Shown piece by piece: positions 40,084-51,419 of a stretch of DNA of 64,000 bases (position 1 is its first letter; each line of letters starts with the position of its first letter). The notes below the pieces were generated by a model. The model did not search any database and was not told the DNA's origin. It was given only the letters and a program-made list of their open reading frames with translations. This stretch comes from Dermanyssus gallinae. Lineage: Eukaryota; Arthropoda; Arachnida; Mesostigmata; Dermanyssidae. The stretch spans positions 41,191 to 105,190 of the forward strand of contig QVRM01002264.1 in the NCBI GenBank assembly GCA_003439945.1, written 5' to 3'. The position numbers and the translations under genes are program-made.

Positions 40084-40860
40084 GAAGCTTTTATCGTCGT
40101 TGGTATTGTTGTTGTACCTGCTGCTGTTGTTATTGTTGTCATCGTGAATGAGTTCAGTCTCTCTCCTGCCGCCGCCCCACCATCATTGCGCCGGGTGTCA
40201 CAATGTGTGCTAGAGCACGAGCGTGCCTCTCTGCTCTGCCTGTGTTTATGTGTGTGTGCGTGAGAGGAGACAGATGTGGTATGAGAGATATGAAACGTGA
40301 TACCGCAATGCATGTCGATATTCGACCGGGTTCCACGATGTGCGTGCGACCTCACCTCTCTCCACACCCACCGCGAGCGGCAGAGAACCCGCAAAAAAAA
40401 GAAGAAGGACAAGACATTGACGATCGACGAACAAATGCAGACGAACGCAGGCGTCCGCGCGGAAGGAAGCAACGGGTACAGGCTGAATGATGAGCAACGT
40501 GTCTACGGACTGACTATGGACTATGGAAGGACCACTTCCCCGTCACGCACTCGATCGTTCGTCCACTGTATGAGTGGTCGGACACGTCACTCATACAGAC
40601 GCGTCCAACGGCAGCAGCAGGAATTGCGGCCGCAATAGCAGTGCGTTCGTAGTAAAATCAGCCCCAAGTGCCACCACTTCCTTATTCTACCGCTGCTGCT
40701 GCTGCTGCGGCTACTGTGTTTACAGTACGACTTGTACGAGCGCTACGCTTTCCGGCGAGGTGAAATAACCGCTCCTAGTGTCGTCCGCGGTCGTTGTGAT
40801 TTGCCCTCTCGTACAATTCTAATTCCCCCCTTTGTTAGTTGGTTTTAGACTTAGTGACTT

Positions 40861-41049
40861 GTCGAGCCCGGTGGCGTGGTGGGTTAAGTCTGCGCCTTGC
40901 AACCGGAGGAGACACATAGCAGGTGCGCGGGTTCGAGCCCCACTGTTGCACATTTGTATTTATGGGGGTCCGTCTATGAAGCAATGTGAAAAGCAGTTTC
41001 GTGGACGTTAAATCTTGGCTGAGGGTCAGCCCGAAGACTTTACTTTACT
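40861..41049 (+). mobile_element. tRNA-derived SINE B, full copy with target duplication
   Basis: 189 bp. Box A TGGCGTGGTGGG at 40872-40883, box B GGTTCGAGCCC at 40930-40940, then a body ending GGCTGAGGGTCAGCCCGAAG and a short ACTTT repeat tail. TAGACTTAGTGACTT (40846-40860) and TAGACTTAGTCACTT (41050-41064) flank it: a 15-bp target duplication with one mismatch. A second copy is at 45964-46146 on the other strand. Confidence 0.9.
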
Positions 41050-41064
41050 TAGACTTAGTCACTT

Positions 41065-42119
41065 TCTAAATCTCGGTTTCTACCCCTCTCCCCTTTTCCC
41101 CTACGTTCGACACATACATCGATTCAACTCAATTCAAAATTACCTTTGTTTTGTCAAAAAGGGGACATGATTTACATTTTGCGAACAGTTACCTCGCATA
41201 TACATACAAAACAGCCAGTTTACTTGTGTGCTGCTGTAGAATATTTGCGCTGTTGGCGTTTCAAGTGCTTCGTGCGCTGGCCATCCGCCATGAAAACATG
41301 TTATTTACACTATCTGTTTAGGCAATCTGTTCTGACGAGATGGTGTTACCGCTTCTCAGGTTGTTTAAACGATTGCTAAGAGAGTTTGATATATTTGCTG
41401 AGTTTACATACCATTGTGCATGCCATAATCCGCTCTGGACTGCATTTCCGGAATAGGGCTTATCACAATAGAATTTCGAACAATGTAACACCTTAGTGAG
41501 ACACGACAACGGAATTTCCGACAATAACGTTTATAAGATCTTAAATAAATAAGCAAAATAAAATAAACCCCAGATGAACACGCACTTAACTCACGAATGC
41601 TATTGTTTAGGCAAACGGAGAACTCTCGATCCGTGTGTATAGGGTGGGTATTAACATTCAAATGCCTAAGCTTCTGTACAAGTTTCACATGGCTTACTCT
41701 AACAAAGAAGCCTTCAAGAGGTCAAACTATATACAATCAAAGGCCAGGCTAATGTTTATCATAACGGGCCGGTCTCGGGTCATTTAGACGACATGGGTTG
41801 TCGTGGATTTGTCTTTAGTAGATGTACCTGTATGTTGGTTCTCATCCAACAAACCTTTGGATTGAAGAAAGTTAATAAAATATGGTCCACCAGCAGTGTT
41901 TGTAAAGATGTTGCACATGCGATTGATGATTAAGGAACAGGCCTATAAATATCTACATTTGACTTAAGAGCCTTCGTATGTACAGCATAACACGACTGAC
42001 TGCTGAAAATGTTTTAGCACAATGCCATCCTCAAAAGACCTAGTGATTATCAAATAAGGGGTTCTGTTATCACAGACGCTATAGTTTTATAAAATTATAA
42101 AATATCCTTCCGTCTCATG
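41065..42119. other. About 1 kb with no recognised gene
   Basis: AT-rich, only short frames. Nothing supportable. Confidence 0.4.
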
Positions 42120-42135
42120 GCTCTCTCTCTCATTA

Positions 42136-42184
<49 letters not shown>
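42120..42184. repeat. (CT)n then (TA)n compound microsatellite
   Basis: CT-rich 42120-42155 running directly into TA to 42184, followed by (GTC)n. Confidence 0.95.
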
Positions 42185-42187
<3 letters not shown>

Positions 42188-42599
42188 GTCATAGTTTCCG
42201 TCGTCGTCGTCGTCATCTCTCTCTATCTGTCTCAGATAGACCAATAAATGGGGCAGCACAACGGGTGCTAAGAACGGTGACTACAGCAACGACAGCAGTT
42301 ACAGTAACGACAACAGCAGCAGCGATAAAAGCAACTACAATAAGTAAAAGCGTAGATTTTGCCACTGTTACACGCAAACGCACTCATTGCTTCATGAGTG
42401 GAGCAGCAACAGCGGTGGCAGTTGTAGCAACACTAACCACTGTAGTAGTTATGATTAACCATTAACAGTTGTATTGTCGTCATAGCAGTAGTTGTAGTAG
42501 TAGTAGTAGTAGTAGTAAGTAGACCACAACAGAAATAGCAGTATTCAAGAATTGCTAACTTTCGATACGTCGCTGGGTACCACTATCTAGGCAGCTACA

Positions 42600-43128
42600 A
42601 CTACTACCAGCGACATTGACATCAACAACGTCGCAACAACAATCGCCACAACAACAAGAGCAGCAGCAGCAGCAGCAGTAACAACAATAGCGGAAATAGC
42701 AAGGGCTAGAACAGCAGCAACAACAACAGCAACAACGCCAACAACAACAACACCACCACCAACAACAACAACAACAAAACCATCAACGACAACAACAACA
42801 AATCATCACCAACAACAACAACAAACCACCACCAACAACAACAAACCACCACCAACAACAACAACAACAAAACCATCAACGACAACAACAACAAACCACC
42901 AACGACAACAACAAACCACCACCAACACAACAACCACCACCAACAACAACAACAACAAACCATCAACGACAACAACAACAAACCACCAAGGACAACACCA
43001 CCACCACCAACTACAACAACAAAACCACCAACGACAACAACAATAACAACAACAAACCACCAACGACAACAACGGCAACAACAAGAGCCGCTATAACAGA
43101 GTTTCAGAGTCGCGGCGGCAGCAGCAGC

Positions 43129-43208
<80 letters not shown>

Positions 43209-43215
43209 CATCATC
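42600..43215. repeat. Compound CAA/CAG/CCA array
   Basis: (CAG)n near 42660, then repeated units built from ACCACCAACAACAACAAC and CATCAACGAC blocks to about 43085, then (CAA)n 43128-43176, (CAG)n 43177-43208 and (CAT)n 43211-43235. The internal units recur irregularly. All open frames across it (for example minus 42706-43371) are low-complexity and I do not call them genes. Confidence 0.9.
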
Positions 43216-43764
43216 ATCATCATCATCATCATCAGCATTACTACCACCATCACCATCATCACCATCACCAGCAACGGCAAAGACGAACGCAACGGACGCT
43301 GGAGAGAAGCGGCCGGATTCGTAGGCGAGCGTGCAGTCAGCCAGGCAAGCAGGTGGGCAGATAGCAGACACTCACTCACTCACTCGCACACTCTCAGCGG
43401 CCATTAAAGAAGGCAGGTAGCTGCTGCCGCTGCAGGCCGTTGCCGCCGTTACCACAGACGCTGAAGTAGCAGGAGACGAAGGAGGAGGAGGAGGCAGGAG
43501 GATCGAGGAGCGAGGAGGTAACGAGCAACATGAGCCCATAGGTCCGACCATTACGTGACGGTCGGTCGATCAACCAGCCAGCCCATCGACCAATCGACCC
43601 GCCGACCGGCAACAGTAACGGCGGTGGTGGTAGTGGTGGTTGTGGCTGCGGTCGTGGTGGTGAGGTCGTGGACAACGAGGAATTTCGAATCGGCGGCAGG
43701 CTGCGGCGATCGAAGATTCGTCGATCTGCCTCGAACGCTTCCAGTCAGACTCTAGACTAGAGTC

Positions 43765-43806
43765 TAAAACATTTTTTTAGAAGGTTGTTTTTAATTCTAG
43801 ACTACT
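43765..43806 (-). mobile_element. Solo tail of SINE A
   Basis: TCTAAAACATTTTTTTAG then AAGGTTGTTTTTAATTCTAG, matching the tail of the full SINE A copy at 35618-35660 almost base for base, with no body or tRNA head attached. Confidence 0.7.
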
Positions 43807-44279
43807 GTCGTCTATCTGTCCGGAAGCCTGCCCGCCGCAGCCCTCCCGGCTGCCCGAACCACCGGACCGGATTTCATATCCGTTGGATGGCCAAATTCGA
43901 AGTTCTGCAACCGACCGGACACCGAATTGAGGTTCACCATCTTCTACTCCCGCTCGACCTCCACCTTCTCGGCGACAGCAGAGTCGTCGACGACGTCAGC
44001 GTCGGCGGTCGTGGTGGTGGTGGTGGTGATCGCCAGTAGAAAAGGAGTCAGCCGGGATCAGCTCTGCTGTCACGACGTCATCCGCCGCGCGCAACTGCCA
44101 GTGTAGATGCCGGTCTTCTGCACTTCACCGGCGTTCTTCACTTCACCGGTGTTCTTCACTTCACTGGCGGGTCCCGGTGCCTGCAGGTGGCTGTGGTAGA
44201 GCTGCAGCTGCTGCTGCTTGAACGGGTCGTTTCTGTGACTGTAGCAGACACGGCTGGCACTTGTGCCGCTACTTCAGGA

Positions 44280-44385
44280 GCTTCTTCTTGTGCTTCTGAC
44301 ACTTCTGCCGATACGTCTGCTAACACTTCTGCTGACACTTCTGCTGGTACTTCTGCTTCTGACACTTCCGCTGGTACCTTTGCTG
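44280..44385. repeat. Short minisatellite, ACTTCTGCTGAY units
   Basis: Units of about 12 to 18 bp with the core GACACTTCTGCTG. Open on both strands: plus reads Ser/Thr/Asp-Thr-Ser-Ala repeats, minus reads Ala-Glu-Val-Ser repeats. Part of the GC-rich block 42.2-45.4 kb. Confidence 0.85.
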
Positions 44386-45022
44386 CAGGTGTTGCCACCT
44401 ACTATTTGCGGTCGCTGCTGTCACTACGCCTAGCGCCAGCCACAGCCGCAGCAGAGCACAATATATATCCACGCGGGGCCAGTTAGTTAGTCAGTCAGTT
44501 GATCCCTCTGACCGTAGGTTGTCCGACCATGCCGTTGTTGAACTAGCAAACGTGCCTCCTCTGCACTGCAGTGACGTGAAAACGTTCTCTGGCGGGCGCG
44601 CGGCACTCCTAAGTGTCTCTGTGTATCTGCGTGACTCTCCTGCTATCCGTCCGTCTGTCTTTCCCCTCTGTCCTGCTGTGTGTGATTGTGTGGATGGGTG
44701 TGCGTATCAACGTATCTGTGGATATCTGAGTGTATCGTGCGTAGATACACGAGTGTTTTGTGTGGCTTTTCGCAACTCTTCAGCTGTAACTCTGCGGTCG
44801 GCCGAACAGCCCCCCGTTAAACACGAACATCTACAGGCCGGAGACTGTAGATAGACAGCCGGCCAGCAGACAACAGACGAACACTGCCGTTAGGGCCCGG
44901 GACTTCAGATGCAGACAGTGCAGACACCAGCCTGAATACCTCGTGCAAGGACCGCCTCCACCGATGGGTGTTACCTCAGCAACCTCATAACAACACTGTG
45001 TCACTCATGTCAGTAGTTCGCC

Positions 45023-45115
45023 ATGATGAAGAAGCAAGAATTCGCCGTTCGGATGATGATGATGATGAAGATGCTGATCATGTCATCGCTGCTCCACGCT
45101 GCTAACGCGAGTGGG
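45023..45115 (+). CDS. Small ORF resembling a signal peptide / first coding exon
   Basis: 31 codons from an ATG in good context (CGCCATGATG) to TGA at 45116. It begins basic ('MMKKQEFAVR'), followed by a hydrophobic Met/Leu/Ile stretch and 'LLHAANASG', a plausible signal-peptidase site. A GTGACG donor-like site at 45115 would skip the stop, so this could be the first coding exon of a secreted protein behind a long GC-rich 5' UTR. A strong GTAAGT donor also lies at 45398. No matching downstream exon was found, and chance is possible. Confidence 0.25.
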
Positions 45116-45837
45116 TGACGGAGTTTATTGATTGGTCGTTGCTTGTTCAGCTGATGATTAACGCAAAGCGGTTAACCATCTGGGCAGCATAGACACATTC
45201 GTGATAAACAAAAGCAACGAAACACAAAACAACACGACACTGAAGAGAAGAGACTTACGTCATCGATTTTCATTGGCGACTCGTTCGGTTTTCAGCGGCT
45301 TCGTCCATTCCACCCAGAAGAACTTATTGTGCGCCCCCACCCGTGGCTGACTTTACGTCCATCAAAAGCAACGTTGTGTCTACTTCTTGGTTGTCTGGTA
45401 AGTTGTGAGTCTGCTGAGTGCTTAACGTATCTTTCCTTTCTACTGCCTATTTAGACACACACACATATACCTATGCATTGGAAACGAAATATCAACTGTC
45501 GACTGTTATGTACATAAATGTGGTAAACTGGCGTGTACCTCTCTGTCTATAATTGATTTGCTTGGTTTTAACCGTTACAGCCTCATTTTGTGAGCGCGTT
45601 TGTTTGACTGTCTAACATGGGCATACACATGTCCATCTTAGTCGTTGCATCTTATTCCCCCCAGCTACGTGATACATCGAGGCGCATTTGCGTTAAACGG
45701 TGTTTAAAGTCGTTGCTATAATAGCTTATATAGTCGTGTTCTGGTGGTGGTAACCGCCGTCCTTGATGCCTATGACCTTGAGTGTTTTTGTTTTTTTATT
45801 GTGAAAAGACGGCCCATATTTACTGTTATTTGTATGA

Positions 45838-46290
45838 TATTTTTTAAGGAGGTTGCTCTTTTATTTGAGACCACCAATTATCTCCGCCTCCAAAGGGCTT
45901 GGAATCGCCGTGTGGGGTATATCGTCAATGCACTGACGGGGCCAAACATGTTGCGATGGATCTTAAGCTAAACTTTTTCGAGCTGATTCTTAGCCAACAA
46001 TTAACGTTCACGGGTTTGCTTTCGCACGGCTTCGTAAGACGGACCTCTCAAATATAAATGTGCAACGGCAGGGCTTGAACCCGTGCACCTATGTGTCTCC
46101 TTCGGTCGTACAAGGCGCACGTGAATGCACCACGCCACCCGACTCGACATGTTGAGATGGATCTAGGGTCTCCCCAACAGTTCTTATGGCAGCAGCATGA
46201 CCGCTGACGCCTAGCGGTATATGGTTTATCATTTATGCTTAGTGAGCAAAGCTCAAAAGAAATTCAATTAACAACGAGGGTCGATTCTTC
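45838..46290 (-). mobile_element. SINE A copy interrupted by SINE B
   Basis: The right part (46147-46290) and left part (45838-45963) match the full SINE A at 35614-35916: TTTTTTAAGGAGGTTG at the tail, GGGTCTCCCCAACAGT, CTTAGTGAGCAAAGCTC and a decayed box B near 46280. The tRNA head at the right end is no longer clear. SINE B sits inside. Confidence 0.8.
45964..46146 (-). mobile_element. SINE B nested in SINE A
   Basis: 183 bp on the minus strand, the same family as 40861-41049, including box B (46081-46071 reverse) and the GGAGACACATAG stretch. ACATGTTGCGATGGATCT (45946-45963) and ACATGTTGAGATGGATCT (46147-46164) flank it as an 18-bp target duplication with one mismatch. Confidence 0.88.
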
Positions 46291-46644
46291 TGTAAGCGAA
46301 GACGCACGATATTACCAAGGCGTTTCTTGCAATTCGACCGAATCGCAACAACGGCAGAGTCGAAATGAAAAACTTAAAGAATTAGACACGGTTAATTCCA
46401 ACGAAACACAGCATAGCAAACACGCCGGCCTCCATAACGCGTCGGAACGCGTTGGCACTAACGCTTGTGTATAAACTAAAGAAAGGCTGTCTTCTCAACC
46501 ATTCAGCTGGTGTTATGCACACTCGATTTACGGCAGTAGCATATCCGTTAATGTGTTAGTCCATCCGACGGTTGCTTATTTTGGCCAGAATATATATATA
46601 TATATATTTAACTAAGGTTATAAATGTATATTTACTTATAGCTG

Positions 46645-46750
46645 ACGACATAGAGCGGTGGAGACGGCCGACAATTGTAATACTAGGAGTCGTGGGTTTG
46701 ATTCCGTGACCACATAGCCTTTCAGCAATCAGCGATCTTTCTTACTTGAT
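46645..46750 (+). mobile_element. tRNA-like SINE fragment (family D), copy 2
   Basis: GCGGTGGAGACGGCCGAC at 46654 and ACTAGGAGTCGTGGGTTTGA then TTCCGTGAC around 46680-46710, the same order and spacing as at 37420-37540. A (TA)n run lies just upstream in both cases. Confidence 0.5.
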
Positions 46751-47437
46751 TTGTATATAAAAATACTAGTCACAGTATAACGCATGTATAGAAGGGTGTC
46801 TGTCGGTAGGCATTGTTCTGTTACGTCTGGCGCTGAAGGGCCGGAATATAGGCACATGAGTGCGGGATTGATGGCCTTGCTACAAGGAGGAGACTAGCTG
46901 AGCGCGTTTTGTTCGAAGAAATCGTCCGTCTTATTTAGGTTATTTCGTCCGGGTGGTCCAATATCCTTGGTTCAACAAAGAGTTTTAAAACAACACAAGG
47001 GAACACGTCAAATGGGAAAGTACACGTAAACGACAAAAACCGGGTACAGCAAAAGCCGGCCAGGAACCCAAGGCTGTTGTAACCACGACAACACTAGAAG
47101 TGTGCACGTCGATGGAAAGGCTTCCATAAGCTGTGCTGTGGTTGCAGGGAAAAGCGTCGATTTATGCATCTATTTATAGAACGAAAGTATACGATATATT
47201 GTTAGATACCTTAATTCGTTCGAAACGTTGAAGGAACAAAGCTACTTTTCTCTCTGCATGGTAATAAGAAGTCCTCTAATCTTTGACCGAATGCCCCCGT
47301 GGTTTCCTGTAATAAACTTGTACGTCAAGGAACGTTTGTTGCCATATGTATATAGTAGATTGATATGAGTTTACACACATACAAATATAAAAACAACTCT
47401 ATATCTAGTGTTGCATACAGGTGCAATGGTATATATA
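46751..47437. other. No recognised gene
   Basis: No motif or long frame of note. Confidence 0.4.
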
Positions 47438-48569
47438 CAGGTAGTTCAACAAGTTCCTTAAGTGGAAACCAAGAATTTTCCAAATCTTGTTTTTAATTTT
47501 TTCTCATTCGATATACTCCCCGAAAAGCTCAATTCACTTTTCCCACCGATATTTCAGAGCATTTATACCTCTTGATTAGAATTCTGCGTCTTTAGACTGA
47601 AAATAGGCATTAGCCTTAACCTCTTCATTGCTGGAAAAAAAGGTTGTTCTGGTGAAACAGGACAACCTTCTTCTGCAAAGCGGGCCGCTTCACGATGAGT
47701 TCTTGCTTCAGGCAGTCCAACAGTCTTGCATAATATTCTCCCGTGATCGTTTTACCGCTCTCAAGGTAGTCGACCAAAATTATTCCACGTTGGTTCCAAA
47801 AAACCGTAGCCTTTATCTTTCCGGCCGATGTCGTTGTCTGCGCCCTCTTCGGAGGTCCTTCACCAGGTGCACACCATTGGCGAGATGCTTCTTGGGTCTC
47901 GGGAGTGTAGTGATGGACCCAGACGGTCACGAATCTGCGCCAAAAATCCGACGGATTTTTCGACATCTTGGCCAAATTTCGCTGTGAAGCGGAAACACGC
48001 GCGTCTTTTTGGCCTTGGTTGAGCAAATGCGGCACCTATTTTGCTCTGAGCTTTTTCATCTTCAAGTTCTCGTGAAGGAGGAAATGCACACTACCCAAAC
48101 TGATCCCCAAGGCCTCCGTTATCTCCCTAATGTTCACTTGCTTATCTGCGGCAACGATTTTCCGCACTGTTTCCACGTTTTCCTCATCAGTTGCCGTTTT
48201 TGGGCGTCCTAAACGTAGTTCATCCTCAGTGCTCCTTCGACCTCTTTTTAACTCATTAATCTAGTTGGAAACAGTGACAGAACATTGCGCAGAGTCACGG
48301 TACACCTCGTCTAACTTAGTTTTCACTTGGGTCGCATTCCAACCTTTGAAATAAAAATGCTTGATAACCACTCGAAACTCTTTTGCCTCCATTTTTCAAA
48401 ATCACGCCGACACGTTGCACGGGAAAAGCGATCTAACGAAATCGCAACGGCGAATCACCGTTATATTTTGCCTGCTAGCAGTCGAAAAGTTGTCATTTCC
48501 AATAGCGTGTATAGCGCGCCAAAATTCGAATTCTGAAAAGCTAATTTTAAGAACCTGTTGAACTAGCTG
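47438..48569 (-). mobile_element. Mariner element, both ends present, transposase inactive
   Basis: 1.13-kb element. Terminal inverted repeats of about 25 bp: CAGGTAGTTCAACAAGTTCC at 47438 against its imperfect reverse complement ending at 48569, with TA on both outer sides (47436-47437, 48570-48571). The transposase runs on the minus strand from ATG near 48391: helix-turn-helix 'FKGWNATQVKTKL', then 'VHHYTPETQEASRQW', 'KATVFWNQRGIILVDYL', 'GEYYARLLDCLKQEL'. Defects: two in-frame TAG codons where tryptophan is usual, loss of the three residues including the first catalytic Asp before 'WVHHY', Asn instead of the second catalytic Asp ('FHQNN'), and a deletion removing the third. It can at most be moved by another source of transposase. 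Confidence 0.92.
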
Positions 48570-48577
48570 TATATATG

Positions 48578-48646
48578 TAGAAAATATTGTGATGATTTAT
48601 TAAGAATTTTCAATACGTTTGCACACTCGGCAGTGCTCGCCTTAAT
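48578..48646. repeat. Dispersed repeat, inverted partner of 53492-53560
   Basis: 69 bp beginning a few bases outside the mariner right end. Its reverse complement matches 53492-53560 with about four differences, including GAGCACTGCCGAGTGTGCAA. Confidence 0.85.
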
Positions 48647-49829
48647 AAAAATGGTGGTAAAAAGACGTCACGTGAGGTCAGCCGCCGCTTTTGTAGACCC
48701 GGTGCGAGCGGTATATTCTCAAGGTTCCTTGCAACGTTAAGACGGTAAGTTCTATAAGATTCCTCTTCGTGACGCCGAGCCTCAAGAGCCTACTTGCAGA
48801 TTCGGAGTCTCATACACCACTCATGAAGATAGTGATGGATCCAACTCTGCGAGGTTTTTATGGGTCCGGGAGCGCCGCTCTTAGGAACTCGAACTCGTCA
48901 TATTTGGTGATCTTTTCCCGCCATATATATAACTAATGCACAGGATGGTGTGGTTAAAAATCATGGAACAGGATAAATATATGGCTGTCGTTAAGGTCCC
49001 TAATGCTTGAGTGAAAGGGGAGGGAAAGATCTTTGCTCTATGTGATCATTGGTGCTCGCCAAACATCGCAGAAGGTCAACCACTGCAAGCGGTTTCTTTT
49101 TACGTAATTATTTCCGTGCTTTTTGCAATTAGATACTCAGCGAAACAATATCACAATTCACCGCCCGTCCACCGCCTTAAAAAGTTTGACGCACGACACG
49201 TATTACTTGTATTGTTATTTTTAAGGATATCAAATCAAATATTTCTTTGCAAACGCAGTCGCGTAAGATCGTGCAAAACTATTGGAGTAAACACATACTA
49301 AGCTGTTGTGCCTATATCTGGTATGTTATACATCTTCATTGTACAATATGGTAATACAACATACAACCTAAATCCGGTGACGTGCTGTCATATACAACCT
49401 AAATGCGGTGACGCGTTGTTGTCACACGATATACCTTAAAAGGGCGGTTTATATAGGGTACGACGTAAGACATCGTATAATCAGTTACACAGATTAGTGA
49501 TTTATTAACTATATACACTTTGTTCTCTTCTCCGCACGCGCACCTCTAGCATTGACTCAAGGTTGCCTTATCCATTCGCAATATAGCTTCGATTTTGGTC
49601 CTATTGTGGTACTGCGGTACAGACCTTTTCTAACGATTATGGTCTACTAGTCTTCCCGGCCTCGTTGGGGCTTTTGAGGGAAATATTTTCTACATTGCAT
49701 CGATGACGAACGCACTAGCGCCCTCCCTCCCCTCTCCGCCCTAGACTACGTCGCCACATGAATAGCACGCCCAACTAACTGTAAGGTAGGTCGAGAAGTC
49801 TAGAAATCCTTGTCCAATCCGTAGATGAT
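48647..49829. other. No recognised gene
   Basis: About 1.2 kb. A scrap at 49705-49760 (CACTAGCGCCC, then CCCTAGACTACGTCGCCAC) resembles the tRNA head of SINE A on the minus strand, too short to call. Confidence 0.35.
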
Positions 49830-49859
49830 GTCATAAGCATGTGGTTAGAAAAAACAACC

Positions 49860-50350
49860 CCTGTAAAAGGTAAAGCCGTCAGTGTTGTACTGGCTGATCT
49901 GTCGGGCAAGTCGCATTACTACGCGCTTTCGCGAAGCGCCGGATTAACGTCGTTTAATCGAGCCGCGATGATCCGCATTGTGAGTAATTTCATATGAATG
50001 CCAGATAAACGGCCACACAGCAGGTCGAAAGGGCGTTTGACGGCAGCCACGGATAGAGATAGCTTCTGAGGCAATCCAATGACGCCGCGCGGAGGGCGTT
50101 ACACGCCACAGTGCTCAGTGCTGCTAAGATAAATGTAACGGAAGTATCCGTCTATCCAAGTGCGAAACGTTCTAGTCTCACAGCTAACCCGGCGCTGGAT
50201 CTGGGTCGGTCTGTCAACTTTTCTGAATTTAATGGCATCTACTTTGGCGCGCGTGGAGCTTGATCGTGACGATCTCGTCAACTTATTCAAGCATATTCAG
50301 CTAAACTCTTACTATATGCGCGCTTATCGTGTCCACTTTGTGGCGCGCTG
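49860..50350 (+). pseudogene. Possible Tc1-like transposase N-terminal relic
   Basis: Plus-strand frames read 'LSRSAGLTSFNRAAMIRIV', then 'KGRLTAATDRD', then 'VRNVLVSQLTRRWIWV', in the order expected for the paired helix-turn-helix of Tc1 transposases (GRP...T..D, then SVRTVRR.L). The frames change between blocks and no catalytic region is seen. Low certainty. Confidence 0.3.
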
Positions 50351-50476
50351 TTAAATGGTATATGGCATTTTATTATAAGGCATAATATGGGCGCATCTTT
50401 TAAAATCCCATTCGTGAGCCTCATGAACTATGCAACTATAATGTTGTAATACACACAAACAGTTGCAAATAAAACG

Positions 50477-50481
<5 letters not shown>

Positions 50482-50542
<61 letters not shown>
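50482..50542. repeat. (TA)n
   Basis: About 60 bp pure TA. Confidence 0.97.
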
Positions 50543-50550
<8 letters not shown>

Positions 50551-51300
50551 TATATGTTGATTTTCTGACAGAATGATGAACCTGGCCTCACTTCGTCTGA
50601 GCTATCTAAACATAAACAAATCAGAGGCTGAGAAATCGCTAGAAGAAGCGATATATATATATATATATATGAGCACATATATGCATGGTGATTATCTAAC
50701 GCACGAGACGATGCTTAAGGAGTCACACGAGACAACACTTTCCCTTCAAAGACTCCGGAAGAGTTGCGCAACCGAAGATCGAATCGTCGTTTGAGGGGTA
50801 ATTTTCTGCTTCCTACTTTGTGTGATTGACAAGGAGCCGACGTTTAGAGCTATCTATTTGGCTGTCGACGGCGTTGAATGGACGCCGCTCGACAGAGTCA
50901 AGTCAAAGTGAGCTTGTGCCGCGCTAAACAACCTTCTTCTGGACAACCAGAAGCGAGAGGCAGAGCAGGGAGCCGCAGCGTCAGCAGACGTGGAGGGAAA
51001 ACGAGAGAACTTCACTGAGCCGGCCAACGTCGATGCATGAGAAGCTGACGTGACGTATGCTGAGTCGGACGTCTCCCGTTTTTCGTCGTTGATGTCGTCA
51101 TCACTAACAAACAGCGTTATGTGATCATCGCCATGCCGACGTCATGGTCGATTTTACTGACTGTCTGACTGACTGTCTGGCTGAGCTGAGCTGAGCGCAC
51201 GCCGACAATTTGGACAGCAATATTGTCCGAATGAAATTGTCGGATAAGTTGCGTGGCCGCTCGTGCATACAGGTACGCCTGATGGGCGCCGTGATGTGTC

Positions 51301-51384
51301 GCTGTGCTGGGCCAACTTCCGATCAGCAGCAGCAGCATCACCACCATCAGTCCCCCGATGTTGTTGTTGTTGTTGTTGTTGATT

Positions 51385-51419
<35 letters not shown>

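Noticed and set aside
40203..40640. Plus-strand frames of 95 and 113 codons in the GC-rich block
   Set aside because: High GC makes stops rare; overlapping frames on both strands are open and none is protein-like.
42706..43371. 221-codon minus frame with Trp/Cys/Val runs
   Set aside because: Low-complexity translation of a CAA/CCA array; no promoter, splice or composition support.
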